Source: Larus michahellis
Taxonomy: Eukaryota; Chordata; Aves; Charadriiformes; Laridae
Assembly: GCF_964199755.1 (NCBI RefSeq)
Contig: NC_133898.1
Location: 32,181,985-32,245,984, forward strand
Reading direction: 5' to 3'
DNA length: 64,000 bases
Under the pieces are notes generated by a model, which worked only from the letters and a program-made list of their open reading frames with translations, was not told the DNA's origin and did not search any database. Positions 1-12,500 of the stretch are shown here, piece by piece (position 1 is the first letter of the stretch; each line of letters begins with the position of its first letter). The position numbers were made by a program, and so were the translations under genes.

Positions 1-1674
1 CTGTATTTGTTTCACCAGGCAGGTATGACAACACAGATTTATGTGGGATACCTCGGATGGTAAAAGGACCATTTTTAGTATAATTGCTCTATAGTTTGAG
101 CTATACTCAATGTCCCATTAACTTTTCAGTCCCAAAAGAGCATCAAAGTGGGTCACAAAATGCACAGTTAGTGGTTTCATTGACGTCAGCATGAGTCCTG
201 TGTCTGGAGTTGCAGAGATGTGGCCTGTTACGAACCGCTTCATGACAAAGAAAGTGCTCTTTGCTACTTGAACTTTCTGATCGGGAGAGATGAAATTTGA
301 AAGGAATCTTGGGAGGGGAAAAATCTGTAGGGGTTTCCTATCATAATCTGTAAAAAAAAAAATGGACAGAAACTCTGCCAAGCCTTTTGGTTTTGGTTTT
401 TTGGGCTTTTTTTTTTTTTCCTTTGTTTGAAGGCTTTTCACCCTAACCTTGAATGTTTGTGTAATAGAGCATTGAAACAGAAAGGACTTTCTTATTTCAC
501 GTGTACTCTTTCCACTTTGGCCTGGATTTTGCCAATAGGAATTAACCTTGAGGAGGTTGCTATGCAAACCTGAACCAATGTAAGGTCTGCTGATAAAATG
601 GTGAATAGTGTGGAAATACAACCTAAAAGGGAGTTTATACCTTGCCAGAAACAAGACTTGTTCTGATTCAGCCCAGGAGAGAGGATCCATCTGATACATG
701 GCAACCTGGGAGGGCCCATCTACTTCTGGCTTAACACTCTGTGTACTAGCAAAGCTGACTATAAAAATGATGGCATACAGGATCCTTGCAATTTTTCACA
801 CAAAAGCACATGAATAAAAAAACCCACTTGTTTAAAACCTTTCACAAGTTGGAAACCACTGTGTCTCCAGCATTCAGAGCTCTAGCAGAGCAGTCGTGCA
901 CCTCCTCCCAGTATAAAACTGAAACAATTATTTAATGAGGAAAAAGGGGTAGTAGTGCATTTTTGCCTAATGTATGATAAAATCCAAAGGTAGACTGTGC
1001 AGTAATACTTAAACTCTAAGCTGTCTAGAGTGGATTTCAACAGGTTAGATAAAAACGTATTCTTTTTTTAAACTTCTCCTTTGCCTTGTGAAGACAGGTT
1101 TTGCTGCGTCTTGCGTAGTTTGATTTCTTCAAGCGAGTGGCACAAACCAGGCAAAATGTTTGTTACAGGTACTAGATTGTGTTTGCTTATTTATGGCTGC
1201 TCCTGGAAATGTATTTTTCCTGAATGCAACTGAAAAACAGAATTAAACCTGCAGGCCTTGTGTACGCGTATCTGCATGTTAGTCCTAGAAATACAGCACA
1301 TAATTGCTCATTCAGGCACTGAGTTCAGCAACTTTCAGGCTCAGTTATGGGGAGCAGAACTGTTCATACAGGATAAGGTACTATATGGGTCTGTCCAGCA
1401 AACACTTAGTAGAAATACCTAGTAAAAGCAATGGAACTTTAAAGAGCAGTGTGGACTTCATCTAGCATTTCAAGACTCTTATGCAGCCAGTTAAAATTCA
1501 CAGAGATAAAAAGATAATGATGAAATGTGTGTATCAAATGGTCATTTGAGCTTACAGTATGTAAAAAACTAAAGGGCATATACAATTGTTCACAGAACAG
1601 ATTGTCATCTAGCTGGTGAAAGTTGTTGCATTTTGAAAACATGCAACCCAAAACATATAGTTGAAATACTGTTC

Positions 1675-1690
1675 ATATATATATATATAT
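1675..1690. repeat. (AT)8 dinucleotide microsatellite
   Basis: Eight perfect AT units in non-coding sequence. It is short and likely polymorphic. Confidence 0.9.
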
Positions 1691-3257
1691 GGAATAACCA
1701 TCTGATACACGGTCACAAGTGGCATTCCTAGCTGACCTGCTGGCATTCCATGGTTCTCTCTGCAGGTGGCCTCTTCATGTAGGCCTGATGGCTTTGTTTC
1801 CAGAGACAGCGAGTATCACTTTCCCTTTTCTCTCGCTGCTTGTACCTAAGTTACTCTGGGGCCACCCGGCTCCCTTGTCCTTGAAGCAAGAAAAATCATA
1901 CTGGGAACAGATGCGCGACTGCTTGTTGTTTCCTGCTCCCAGAAACAGTGGCAGGAAAAGCCCAGGCACTGACATCCATTCCTGGGAATGAGGGGCTGTA
2001 AACTGCAGAAAAGGGATGACTCCAGTTGACAGATTTTTCTATTTTTACTCCGTTCAGTTTATCCCATACAATTTAAATAAAGAACACGGGATTTGAGTCT
2101 GTAATCCAGGAAATCCGTATTACATAGGTTTTCTCGCAACCCATTGGTCAGTGAAAGTAAAAATATGCTACACAGATGAGAAATTTCTTGAAGGGCATGT
2201 GCCTCTCTGAATTACTCAAACATTTTAATATTGTCACACTTGGATATTGTATTATGATTACATTTTCTACATGCAGTAGTACAGAGGGATCAAGTACACA
2301 GCATCTCTGTAGGCAGACCTGATAGGCGTTATCCATCAGGCTCTGCGCAGCTGGGAACAGGTCTAAGCAGAAGTTCAGGCCTTTGTCTAGCAAACCATTC
2401 TTCAATGGCCATGGAAAGCTGTCACAGAGCTTTAGAAGGGCCTCCAGGTGAACTTTTGGGAAACCAGCAAGTCTCTGAGATTGCCAGAAATCACCCTTTC
2501 AGTCTGTTTTTAAAGCATGCCTTTCCGAAAACAAAGTATAAGAAGGGCACAGTGCTACAGGCTGCTTGACTGGTTTCTCCACATCTTGGTGAACCTATGC
2601 GGTACTCCAGCCTGTTTATTGCAACGTAGGGTTTTGCTGCTGTTGTTTTATGAAAGCCTGGAGTCTTGACTCCTGTTAATTCTGCAGGGTCATGCTGCTA
2701 ACAATGAGTATGCTGAAGTGTGTTTTTTGTTATGCATATGAGCAGACTTGGTTAATCAGTTCCAATTAGAAGACTAATACTTAATGCAAGAATAAGCTTT
2801 AACAAGTAGCACTTGTATCTGATGCCAGAAAAGCTGCATTTCATTAGTTTTGCTCTCTTGGTACAAGTCAGGATCAAATTGGTGGAACTGACAAGTCCTC
2901 TCCACTCCTCCAAACATGCTCTCCTTCCAAAGAAGCGCTGTTACGGTTTTAGTTTAAAGGAAGACACAATTCACACTTGTGCGGTGCTGTGGATTAGACA
3001 ATACTCCACCTTCTTTTGCGAGTAGGTAGGGGACTAAAGATTACACAGATGATCTTTCTTACATGTAACAAGAACAACTATGCAAAATGTTAAGGATGGC
3101 TTTGTGTGGTTGGAAGAACATCTGGGTTACAGACAGGTTGCACTGAACTCTGCTATGGATGCTGTTAGCTGTCTCTGCTTTATGCCTCAAGTGAAAGTTT
3201 TGTGATGGACACACATTATAATTAATGCTTAAATTTCCATTTGGGTGCTCAAAATTA

Positions 3258-3307
3258 GAGCTCAGTGATGAAATTGGAAAGGGAGCTCAGTGATGAAATC
3301 AGAAAGG
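3258..3307. repeat. 25-bp tandem duplication
   Basis: Two adjacent 25-bp copies, 3258-3282 and 3283-3307, each beginning GAGCTCAGTGATGAAAT. They differ at two adjacent bases (TG in the first, CA in the second). This looks like a recent local duplication in non-coding sequence, with no function implied. Confidence 0.9.
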
Positions 3308-6300
3308 GAATCTAAGATGTCTGAGGTAGCACCACACCATAAGCAATTAATAGCAAGGTTGATGCATGTGACTGAATTGCAAGAAGATATAAAAATGGGT
3401 ACAATATACATTTGAGGTAACATGGCTCAAAGTGCAAGAATGTTGCAGGGAAGAACTATTTCCCACATTTCTTTGAAATACAGTCGGGTGCTTGGAAGCA
3501 GCAAGTCATTTGATGCCCCCATGTTTGCACACCTGGAAAACACCTTCTTCAAAGACCTGCCACTGTAGTAAGGGGTTCACTGGTGTACCTGGAGCAGATG
3601 TGAGCTGCTGGGTTGACAGCATCATGTACTTCACAATGGAGACTTCCAGAGCTTGTTCCAGCTTGCAGAGAAAAAATACATGTGACAAATGTATATCTTC
3701 TGATATGAATATTTCAGAAGTTCTCTTGAAGCACTTAGAAACAATTTCATTCCTTTTGTGGCATAAAACATTTAAAAAAAAATGCTGTGGAAAAAAAAAG
3801 TAGTAAACTAATTCTTAAAGGACATCAAAAGTTTTTTTAAATGTGGGAGTGAGGAAGGAAGGAAAATGATGGTGGTACAGAGCTGTACTGCAGCAGCACT
3901 TTCCCCTCCCTTCCACCCCCCTTAGTTTTGCAGCACTGGATCCACTGGGCAAAGGCACTTAGAAAAATGTTTTAGCATAGAGTATGATCTCTCTTTGGAG
4001 CCAGAGGATGATGAATGACTTCTTGTAGGCCAGATACAGGCCGCCTGCAATAAACTGGAGGGGGGAAAACAGACCCCTAAATTTAACTTCCTTGTATTTT
4101 GAGATAATTAATGTCCAAATAAAATGGTTCCTTCTGCCTAGTGGCATACCCAAAAGCAGTCTGGGATCATATAAGAAGCACCAGGAGATAAGACCTGGTG
4201 CTAGTGTGGTGCCATACTGACACTTGATAGTGAATACCCTATTTCCTGATCCCCAGACATGCTTGCACTCCCTTTCACAGCAAATACGCTTCTACTTCTT
4301 AGTAATCTCTGCATCACTTGCACTGCAGCTCACTGGAATTGATCCAAATTAATAATCTTTAATAAACTAAGATGCAATTAGTACTGAATATGCAAAATAC
4401 TTAAAAGGCTGTTTTTCATGCCTATTGCTAAAATTAACGCTTAGATTACAGGAAAGTTCTTCCCACTTTCCATTTTAAACAGAAATCAAACTTCGGGTTC
4501 CTGTGAAACTTTGGACTGAGGCTGAGGGCTGGAGAGCGAAGAAAATTAGTATACTATGTCATAAAATGCAGGTAGCTTCTACCTTTTTTCCAAACAGTTT
4601 AACATGGTTTTACATGTAATATAGAAGAGCAATACATGCATTTTTTCTCTTTACGTAAAAGCATTTGGATTTTTTAAATTTTAAGATCTGCAGGAGTAAT
4701 GGCTTATGACAGGAGGGGAAAAAACTGACCTCTGACTGTTCTGAAGCCTCTTGGAAGGCCTGAACTTGGAGGAAGGAGGGTAAAGAGGGAGTAAGTATTA
4801 TGTATATATGTGAGGAAACAGCTCTTAAACACTCTCTTCAGCTTTTTGATGTCTGTAAGATTATATTCCCATTTTCCTAGTTTCTCTTGCCTTTATTCCT
4901 TACGGTGCCTTTTAATTTGGCAAGATTTACTTCAAGGCAAGATCAATCAATTAATGTCTTAGTATTGAAATAATCAGTCTATTGATAACTTAAAATGTTA
5001 AGGCAAAAGCCTGTTGAGACAGTATGGTCATACTGTAATATTGTGGAGGAATCCTCTCCTTAACATACTTTTATTTTTAAAGCAGCTGAAAGATATACAT
5101 GCATACTATCAACGTCTTCTCAAGTGCATTTATTCTACTACTCCCACATAAAAAGTAGGGAGGGAGATCTTATTTTAAAACCATTACAAAGATATAACTA
5201 TTGAATTTGGGTTGCCAGAGAGATCATTTAAGAAGGAAAACCACTGTCTCTCAACAGCAAGATAATGCCATGGGGGATGATTATCCATGAGATAATTTTA
5301 TTCCCGAGTATTGTAAATCTCAGCTGCTTTTCCTTCCAAACCCAGCACCTTGAGGTATGATCTTATTATAATATATTCTCTACTGTGCATTCAAACCAAA
5401 ACACTAGAGTATAAGCTATCACTTCAAACTGCATCTTGTTTTCTCAGTGTTGGTAGGTTGCATAATCTGTAAAACAAAACTGAGAGGCTCTTCCAAAAAA
5501 AAAAAAACCAGATGATAACACTCATACATTGAAGTTGTAGTACCCAAGTCAGATTCTTGTTTCTGGGGATGACAACTCAAACACTGAAGTAGCCTTCTTG
5601 ACTCTGCAATTCACTCCTGCTTCTCCTTACTTAAGACCTTATTTAATGTCAGGACAGGGACAGGCTATTATTTTTAAAAGTAAGGGTATTTTCAAGGATT
5701 TAAGATTAGGTCTCTCTGTCACAAACAGTATATCAAAACACTTAAAGCCTTTTGAATCCTCATAACAGCCCAGCATCAGAAATATTTTTAAAAAGTTATT
5801 TAACAGACCTTTTTTTTTCTCTAGGAAGAAAAATGATTTGCCATGTTGTAATTTCTTTATGCTGATCTCAAAACTAATTGAGAAAAGGGGCAAGATTATG
5901 CTGCCACAGCCTAACCTTCTGGCTACAGCTTGCAAGCTTTCCTGCTGTGGGAATATAGAAATGCGGTGTTCTTTCTCTCACGACTGGAGCCCTCTCCAAT
6001 GGCCGCAGACAAGCAACGCCTCTTTGCTCTTTAACTTGCAGCTGAACTCGGGATGTGAATCTGACAAGCTGAAGCAGCATTCTAATCCCGCTTTCACTGG
6101 GTCAGTTTCTTTAAGAAAGGCAAACTGAATTTTTTTTTTTTAAATCTAAACACTGCAAAAACAAAGAAAACAACGGCTTATCTAGTATCTGGTTATTTGC
6201 AAAATTTGATGGTGTTTTCTTCTCCTTTTAGCACACATTTTTAGCTGCTGACAGAGAGCTGGAAAAAGCTAGACCCAGGGCAACAGGAAGCCAATTCTGA

Positions 6301-6700
6301 TATGCGTACCTCCAACCATGACCTCGATAGCAGTACATGAACCCAATCTCCTAGCTGAGTTACCTTTAAGAAAGCTCTACCTGAGTGATAAGTCTCTGTT
6401 CTTTCCACAAGTGCTTGGAAGAGTATTTCCACTGATTAATGAGCTATGAGACAACAGTTTGGTTACTTTATCCACACCTGCCTTAGCAACAAGTAGAAAG
6501 TTGTTATCCTCTATGTGAACTCTAAAAAAAAAAAAAAAAACAAAAAAACAAAAAAACCCTAGAAATTCTCTGAGCAAAACTCATCCTCATGAAAATCTAA
6601 CTGTCAAGTTTGTGTGCAAAGTACCCTTTATTAGAAGATCCTTGTAGGCAGTGCTTAATAGATGATATGCAGGGAAGAAAGACAATAACTTACCATGCTG

Positions 6701-6787
6701 CTTTCTCTTTCTTTCTTTTTTCCTTTTCCCTTCCTTTTTTTTGGGGGGGGGTGTGTGTGTGTGGTGTGGTTGTTGTTTTTTTTTTTT
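6701..6787. repeat. Polypyrimidine, G9 and (GT)n compound tract
   Basis: A C/T-only stretch runs into nine G, then GT repeats, then a T run of about 12. This is compound low-complexity sequence, prone to length variation and sequencing error. Confidence 0.85.
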
Positions 6788-7695
6788 AAATAGGATTTAA
6801 CAGCCTACAGCACAAGATTTTTAGTGCCATGGAAGCATGGGCTACTAAGGATAAAATATTTTATCAATAGAAGCAATGCAGCTGTGAAGTCCTAGATAAC
6901 TTACTTAATTATTCTCTGCTATTCTTTGAGTCTTGCTGTCCTTACAAATTTCTTTTTTGGTGACTTAATTGCTCCCATCCTGAATAAGAAACATTGACTG
7001 AAACCTGAGATCACAGTACAAGCAGCTATTTTCTTTCCTATGGAACAGTAATAAGGCTTTGATATAACTTGACTGGAAAAAAAATAGAATGTTTTTAGTA
7101 AAAGACTGAAAAAATAGGAATTTTAGGTTCCTTTATCAACTGTTTTCTCTATTTACATGAAAGGTGACTTCTGCAGAGTTCTAGGGGAGATGGGCCTTTA
7201 CAAAGGCCAGTGAAGCCATGCTTATGCAGAGCCTGGGTGACCAAGAGTGAATACTTGATGTTCATAGAGAAGGATCTATCAAATTCGAGGATGCTTTTTG
7301 TGAAGACTTGTGTGAAACTTGCAGTTCAAGGCTATGATATTACAAGGGAAAGAGAATGACTAAAGGGGTCTATTGTCTTCTCTCTCTTCCACCCATGCAG
7401 CAAAGGAAATATGTGTGTGTATGTGTGTACACAGATAGACATGTGTGTGCACTGAAAATAACATGCAGCTGAGCTATGACAGTGACCTGTTTCACCAAAA
7501 ATTATAGTTAAACACTCAATGAATTGTAAGAGAGGGTTTTAAGAGGATTACCATCTCAAAAAAAAAAAAAATTACAGTAAGGTAGCTGAATCAATTGTCT
7601 GGTTTGAGATCTAGAAGTTGAACAAAGGTGTACCAATATGTTTATTTCATTATCAGGCCAGCTGAAGTAGTCTGAAACTTTCAAGACTTGCCTGT

Positions 7696-7722
7696 TTTAT
7701 TATTCATGGAGTTAACTTTATT
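7696..7722 (-). terminator. COX7A2L: Candidate COX7A2L polyadenylation signals
   Basis: Two canonical AATAAA hexamers on the minus strand, at 7722-7717 and 7701-7696, are the first met downstream of the COX7A2L stop codon. They would give a 3' UTR of about 0.7 kb. No strong downstream GU-rich element is evident, and sites further left remain possible, so this is a positional inference only. Confidence 0.35.
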
Positions 7723-8102
7723 ACACAATAAGATAGTTTGACAAATGAAAGTCCAAAAACTGGTATAATTGATGCTACAATACTGATGCACTCTGCCGCA
7801 TACAGTGACACTAACATTATGGAATAAATCCACTTTAAATGCTCCAAGGAGATAAGCCCTTTGTCCTACCACCAGAGATACAAATATTTAAAAATATACC
7901 AGCATTTGGAAAAGTTCCACTGCCACCTGCTTATGTAAAATGAGCTGTGTATGACAGAAACAGGTTCCTAGTATGTTATAATAATTAAATGATTTGCTTT
8001 TACTGTTTTGGAAACCAGCAGCATCCTTCCACTAAGGAACATGGAGCGTAGCTCACTAAGTATTTGTCTTGTCCTATCTCTAACATTGTTTAAGCTAGGG
8101 GA

Positions 8103-8124
8103 GGGAAGGAAGGAAGGAAGGAAA
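8103..8124. repeat. (GGAA)n microsatellite
   Basis: A short GGAA tetranucleotide run within the presumed 3' UTR of COX7A2L; on the transcript strand it reads TTCC. Confidence 0.8.
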
Positions 8125-8384
8125 AGCTTAACTTTCTCCAACTGTTCATACGCTCCTGACAAGACAACAAATGCAAAGCTACAACCGTATGTTAAGATGA
8201 TGTTTTTAAGTCTGTTTATATTGATTTCTAGAACACATAAGGCAACCAATTTAAAAACATTTTCTCCAAGAAATTTGATCTGAATAATGAACCCTACATG
8301 ATCACAGAATTAAAGCAAGTGCAGAGAGATACATGCAGGCGGTCCTTCGGAGAAGTGTCACGAGTCCCATGAGTTGTGGTTCAT

Positions 8385-8528
8385 TTACTTTTGGTTTCTT
8401 GGTTGTGAGGCCATGTACAGTGCTACTAGACAGTAGATAGTCCCGCCTATTGTTAGAGCCATAGTGGTCCGATAAAGCAGCTTATCTGGAACTCCCCGTT
8501 TCAGGTGTACTGGCAGTCCATCTGCTTT
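8385..8528 (-). CDS. COX7A2L: COX7A2L exon 3 (C-terminal coding exon)
   Basis: Encodes residues 70-116 and the TAA stop (8387-8385). It starts after a good acceptor: a long pyrimidine tract ending CCCACAG at 8535-8529. The exon opens with [12 protein letters not shown] and continues with the single transmembrane helix (about 90-109, [20 protein letters not shown]) and the short tail SQPRNQK. This is the COX7A-like domain, which docks on complex IV. The His at residue 77 in the HLKRG stretch sits in the segment I recall as altered in the non-functional short SCAF1 allele of some mouse strains; here the segment is complete. The open frame running upstream to 8600 is intron sequence and is not used. 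Confidence 0.96.
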   Translation of the reverse strand, partial: KADGLPVHLKRGVPDKLLYRTTMALTIGGTIYCLVALYMASQPRNQK

Positions 8529-9430
8529 CTGTGGGAAGAGTTTAAAAAGAAAACAAACAAAAAATGAAATGAACACCCATGCTAAGGCAACAAGGGACAA
8601 GCTACCTCAGGTAAATTAAGAGACTTCCATGAGGGAAACATCCTGACAAATAGGCTATCTATAATCAAGTGTATACTGCATTTTTCATTTAGCAAGACAA
8701 ATACAAAAGCAAGTTAATTTTATTAGCCAAAGCTGTTAAGTGCAGGCAGAAAGAATATATCTTGAAATATTTCTAAAGAGGACCTGGACAGGAAAAGTGT
8801 CACTAACAAAAGAACGTGAAAAGATATGCATAAAAGGTTATTCACCAAGTCAGACTGACACATTCCAAATGCATGTGGCATGTAAGAGAGAAAAGGGTAC
8901 ATCATATAAGGCACAACCTTGATGTTTTAAAAAAAAAAAAAAAGTTTAACTGATTTGTTGTATGAAAAGTCCTAGTACACTTAGAAATTCCATAGCTAAC
9001 AAACTGGCTTTGAGAACTTTACTGTGCTGCTCTTATACTGCATTATAAACAGCTTCAGTAATATTCAATTATATACAAAACAGTAATCATCTGCTTTGCT
9101 CCTCCCAATCTGCTTTAAGGGATACGCTTGTATTCCCAGACAGAAAGTGTTTCCAGTAGCCAAATAATACAATAAGCATCTTCTGAAGCCAGCAAAAAGA
9201 CAGACAATATAATAGACTTTCTACTTTCTATATTTATCTCCTATACAAGGCATATATACCTTGTAGTATAGTAAAAGTATACAGGTTATATACTGTACTC
9301 GACACTTGCTTAACTAGACTTTAGAAATTTTGGTACTGTAGAATGATGAAAGTAGTCAGCCACATTAAAATAAGGAAAGGTATGTCCCACTCTCCAGTTT
9401 TCTTCATGTTACTCTCAAAGTTGTTGTTAC
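8529..9430 (-). other. COX7A2L: COX7A2L intron 2
   Basis: A phase-0 intron of 902 bp, with GT at 9430-9429 and AG at 8530-8529 on the minus strand. It contains a 14-17 bp A run near 8929 and otherwise unremarkable AT-rich sequence. Nothing else in it can be supported. Confidence 0.9.
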
Positions 9431-9565
9431 CTGAAAAAGTTTCTGTAGGTCTGGCACCTTGTTTTTACCCAAGAAAGAGTCAGTTGCTGGTAAATCTGAA
9501 GAAAGTTTACTTGTTGTCCCAAAAATCAGAGCTGGGGATTCAGTGGAAACTACTGGTTTGAGTCC
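9431..9565 (-). CDS. COX7A2L: COX7A2L exon 2
   Basis: Encodes residues 25-69, from GLKPVVSTES to GKNKVPDLQKLFQ. The acceptor ends TATGCAG at 9572-9566 and the donor GTAACA begins at 9430; both junctions are phase 0. The segment is the SCAF1-specific linker between the N-terminal complex III-binding part and the COX7A-like domain. The middle (ALIFGTTSKLSSDLPATDSFLG) is the divergent part relative to mammals, whereas the ends GLKPVVSTE and GKNKVP.LQK.FQ are strongly conserved. No stop or frameshift is present. Confidence 0.95.
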
Positions 9566-12500
9566 CTGCATAAATAAAGATTAAAATATCAAGGTATATA
9601 ACACTTGCAAATGTACCAACTGTCATGTCAGGCAGGCACACTGCCAGTCATTACATGGATACATTACAAAGGATATTTATCTAGTATGAAGACCTGTGAC
9701 AACAAGCGAAAGACACATTGTTGGCCCACTTACTTCTCAGCTACAACTTTGGGTCAGGGCTTAGCAAGGATAATAGAAGCCTCCTTTCTGATTTCTTCAC
9801 TACATAAATTGATAGCTATGGTAAGTTTTTCTGTGTTGGTACTTGTTCCAAATTCCTGCTTGTTCTTCACACATAGTGAGACTACCTAGGGCTCTATCTG
9901 AGCCGTAGGATTAGAAGCAGGGAATCCCTGACGCTTGGGTCAGAGTGAGGAGACTCCAATGAACTCTTCCTCCTGAACGCTGCAAGCAGTAGCTAACTTT
10001 CTCAGCAGCAGTCTCTGAGATCACTTCAACAGTCACTAGACGACTGCAATTCCTGCTGGTTGTGATCGTGTCTACTTTATTTCATGAGCTATCTGTAGCA
10101 TATAAAAACTGTACATACTGAAAACTGGAGTAAGCTGCAAAGTTCTTCAAACAGTTCCATGATAAAGATACTTCTTCCATCATTCCTAAACTCACAGATA
10201 AGGGGCTTAAAAATGTAATTAGCAACCCATAACATTTGTTATTAGCGCTGAAACTGCTGCCTTTACAGTATACTACCTGGATGCAAGACATACTGTATGG
10301 ATTACTACTAGAATAGGGAAATCAGTTGTGTTAACAACTGCAAGTTATCGCCAACTTTTTCCGGCTTTGGAAATACATTCCTGTTCAGATAGTTACAAGA
10401 TCCCCTTCTGTTGGAGTAATAGGAGACTTAAACCTGACTCAGGTGACTAACCTCATCATGAAATCAAATGAAACCATTTCAGAAAACTCATGTAATCATC
10501 AGTGTACTGTTGTAAATGACTTCCAAAGCAGCATGGCACCAGTTAAGAACATCACATAGCAATTTAAATAAAAATCATTGATATGGTTCATTGGCTTCAC
10601 AACAGAGTGCAACAAAACGTGCTGCAGAAGAGACAGTTCAGTTTGCCCAACATAGACACTGCACTAATCAGGGTCCCCCACCCCAACATGCAATTCCACT
10701 TGAATTCCACCCACGAATTGTGAATCTTGTGGTCAGCTCCAACCAAGCTGGGCTAAATTAGCATAACCGCGTGGCTGTTCCAACTGAGTACTTGGCTGTG
10801 TTTACTGAGAGAAAGTGGCAAGCGCTCTATCTTGCACCCAGCTGCTTGCTAAACTTAGTGTGACTGAAGAGAAATCCTCAGTATTACACATAAGAATTTC
10901 AGTACAGATCATTTTTTAAGCAAGTGATTAAGACATCTTAAATGACCCTTAATTGTCACTTGTATTTAACTAAAACTGCAGGTTTATTTAATAACATCAG
11001 TGTCTCACTATGCTCAAGATAGTAGCGGAATGAATGCCTCTACATGCTTGATGTATGCTTCCTAAGAAAATGTTTCACATTGTTAATTCCTCTTCTAATA
11101 TTAAGGTGTTAATCTTTTATTTCTAATCACGTTAACAGGAATTTGCTCCAATCCTTGGACAAAGTACAGCAGATGTACTCGTGCAGAAGAGTCAGCATGC
11201 TACAGCTCTGACTGAAGTCCTCAATGAAAGGTCAGGACGTGCAGCTAATCCAAACCAAAATCTCTGCCTACCTCTCTGTAAAGTGTGTTTGTTTTCCTGT
11301 CAGAGGTCTGAAGGTCTTAGGACCCCATCTATCTGTTGGTTGGCCAACATGCTCAAAGTTAAAACCACCTCATGCCATGCTGGCATGAATTTGCAAGCTA
11401 AATTTACAAAACAGTTAAGGATCTGGAGCACAATTTAATGGAGAGAGCACAACACAAGTTTTTAAATGTTCAGGGAATTGCTCAAACAGATCAGAGAATG
11501 AGAAAGTAAAGAAAACCGAGGTAAGGACCAAAATGAAAAGGGGGAACAGGAAAGAAAGTTAAGCTGAGAATTATTATTTTAGAACATGCAATGAAGTAAC
11601 TGTTATGAACTTGCTAAACCTAGACACTTCTAACATAAATACCAGGTCCTTTGTAGTAGAACATACCTCACTGTATGAGGTTAAATATATTTGTTAACAC
11701 TAACACAAAGATGCTTTTAGGTAGGATCACTTGAAGCTTTATTTGTATTGGGATGATACACTTCAGTAAAAGTCACTTTTTGTACATCGTAAGTATCATC
11801 TACAGCATAGAAGGTTAACCATTATAGCTTCTTAACAAACTCCAACCAATTCATAACAGCTAAAATCAAAAGATCTGCGGTTTGTGGGGGTTTCAAATAG
11901 CTACACACAAAATAAGTTGTATCAAGTGAAGTACGTAGTATGACTGAATTTCTACTATGATCACAGTCAGCCTTGAACTGGGGAAAAGTTCACATAGTTG
12001 TCTTCACCTGATGGCATTTGAAACTGGTGTCGCTATTTGTACTTTAAGTATAAGCCAAGTCTTTGAATTAATAGTTTTTATTGTATTTGAAATGGTTATG
12101 GCAGTCATTATCCTCCTAAATATGAGCAGTAATTTTTAACCTATTTGACTCCTCACCTGCACAAGCTGAGAAAGTTCCCGTTTATTCCAACAGGCTAAAC
12201 TGTTCATACTACTTTACATAACTTTGTTAAATGCAAAATTAAGTTTTCTAAGAATGCTGAGATGGAAAGAACAATACAGGTTTCAAACTATTTTTTTTTT
12301 TTTGTTAATATAAGCTGTTAGTTATGTTACCATCAGAAAAAGCATTTCTGAAATACATTTTGACTGATATTTCACAAGCCCACAATAAGTTTAAACCTGT
12401 ATCAGAACAATACTCCATTGGGAAGCTTCGGAATGTAACAGTACCGAATAGAGCGAATTATTATACTGCATATTCGACCAAGCAGAATTTGAATTGCAGG

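Larger units (their letters stand above)
1..7690. other. Non-coding left flank (possible EML4 3' UTR)
   Basis: AT-rich sequence with no exon I can support on either strand. Human gene order predicts that the 3' end of EML4 (+ strand) lies just left of COX7A2L, so part of this stretch could be EML4 3' UTR. I looked for the acidic EML4 C-terminal tail and WD-repeat coding sequence and saw neither. Several plus-strand AATAAA hexamers occur (near 811, 2072 and 7823), but none can be tied to a transcript. Visible low-complexity features are listed separately. Confidence 0.5.

Noticed and set aside
181-188. Perfect CRE palindrome TGACGTCA (begins at 180-181)
   Set aside because: An isolated 8-mer far from any promoter or CpG island; expected occasionally by chance.
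118-699. 193-codon minus-strand ORF at the left end
   Set aside because: Contains a Lys-rich run from a poly-T/GT tract and no recognisable domain; one such length is roughly expected by chance in 64 kb.
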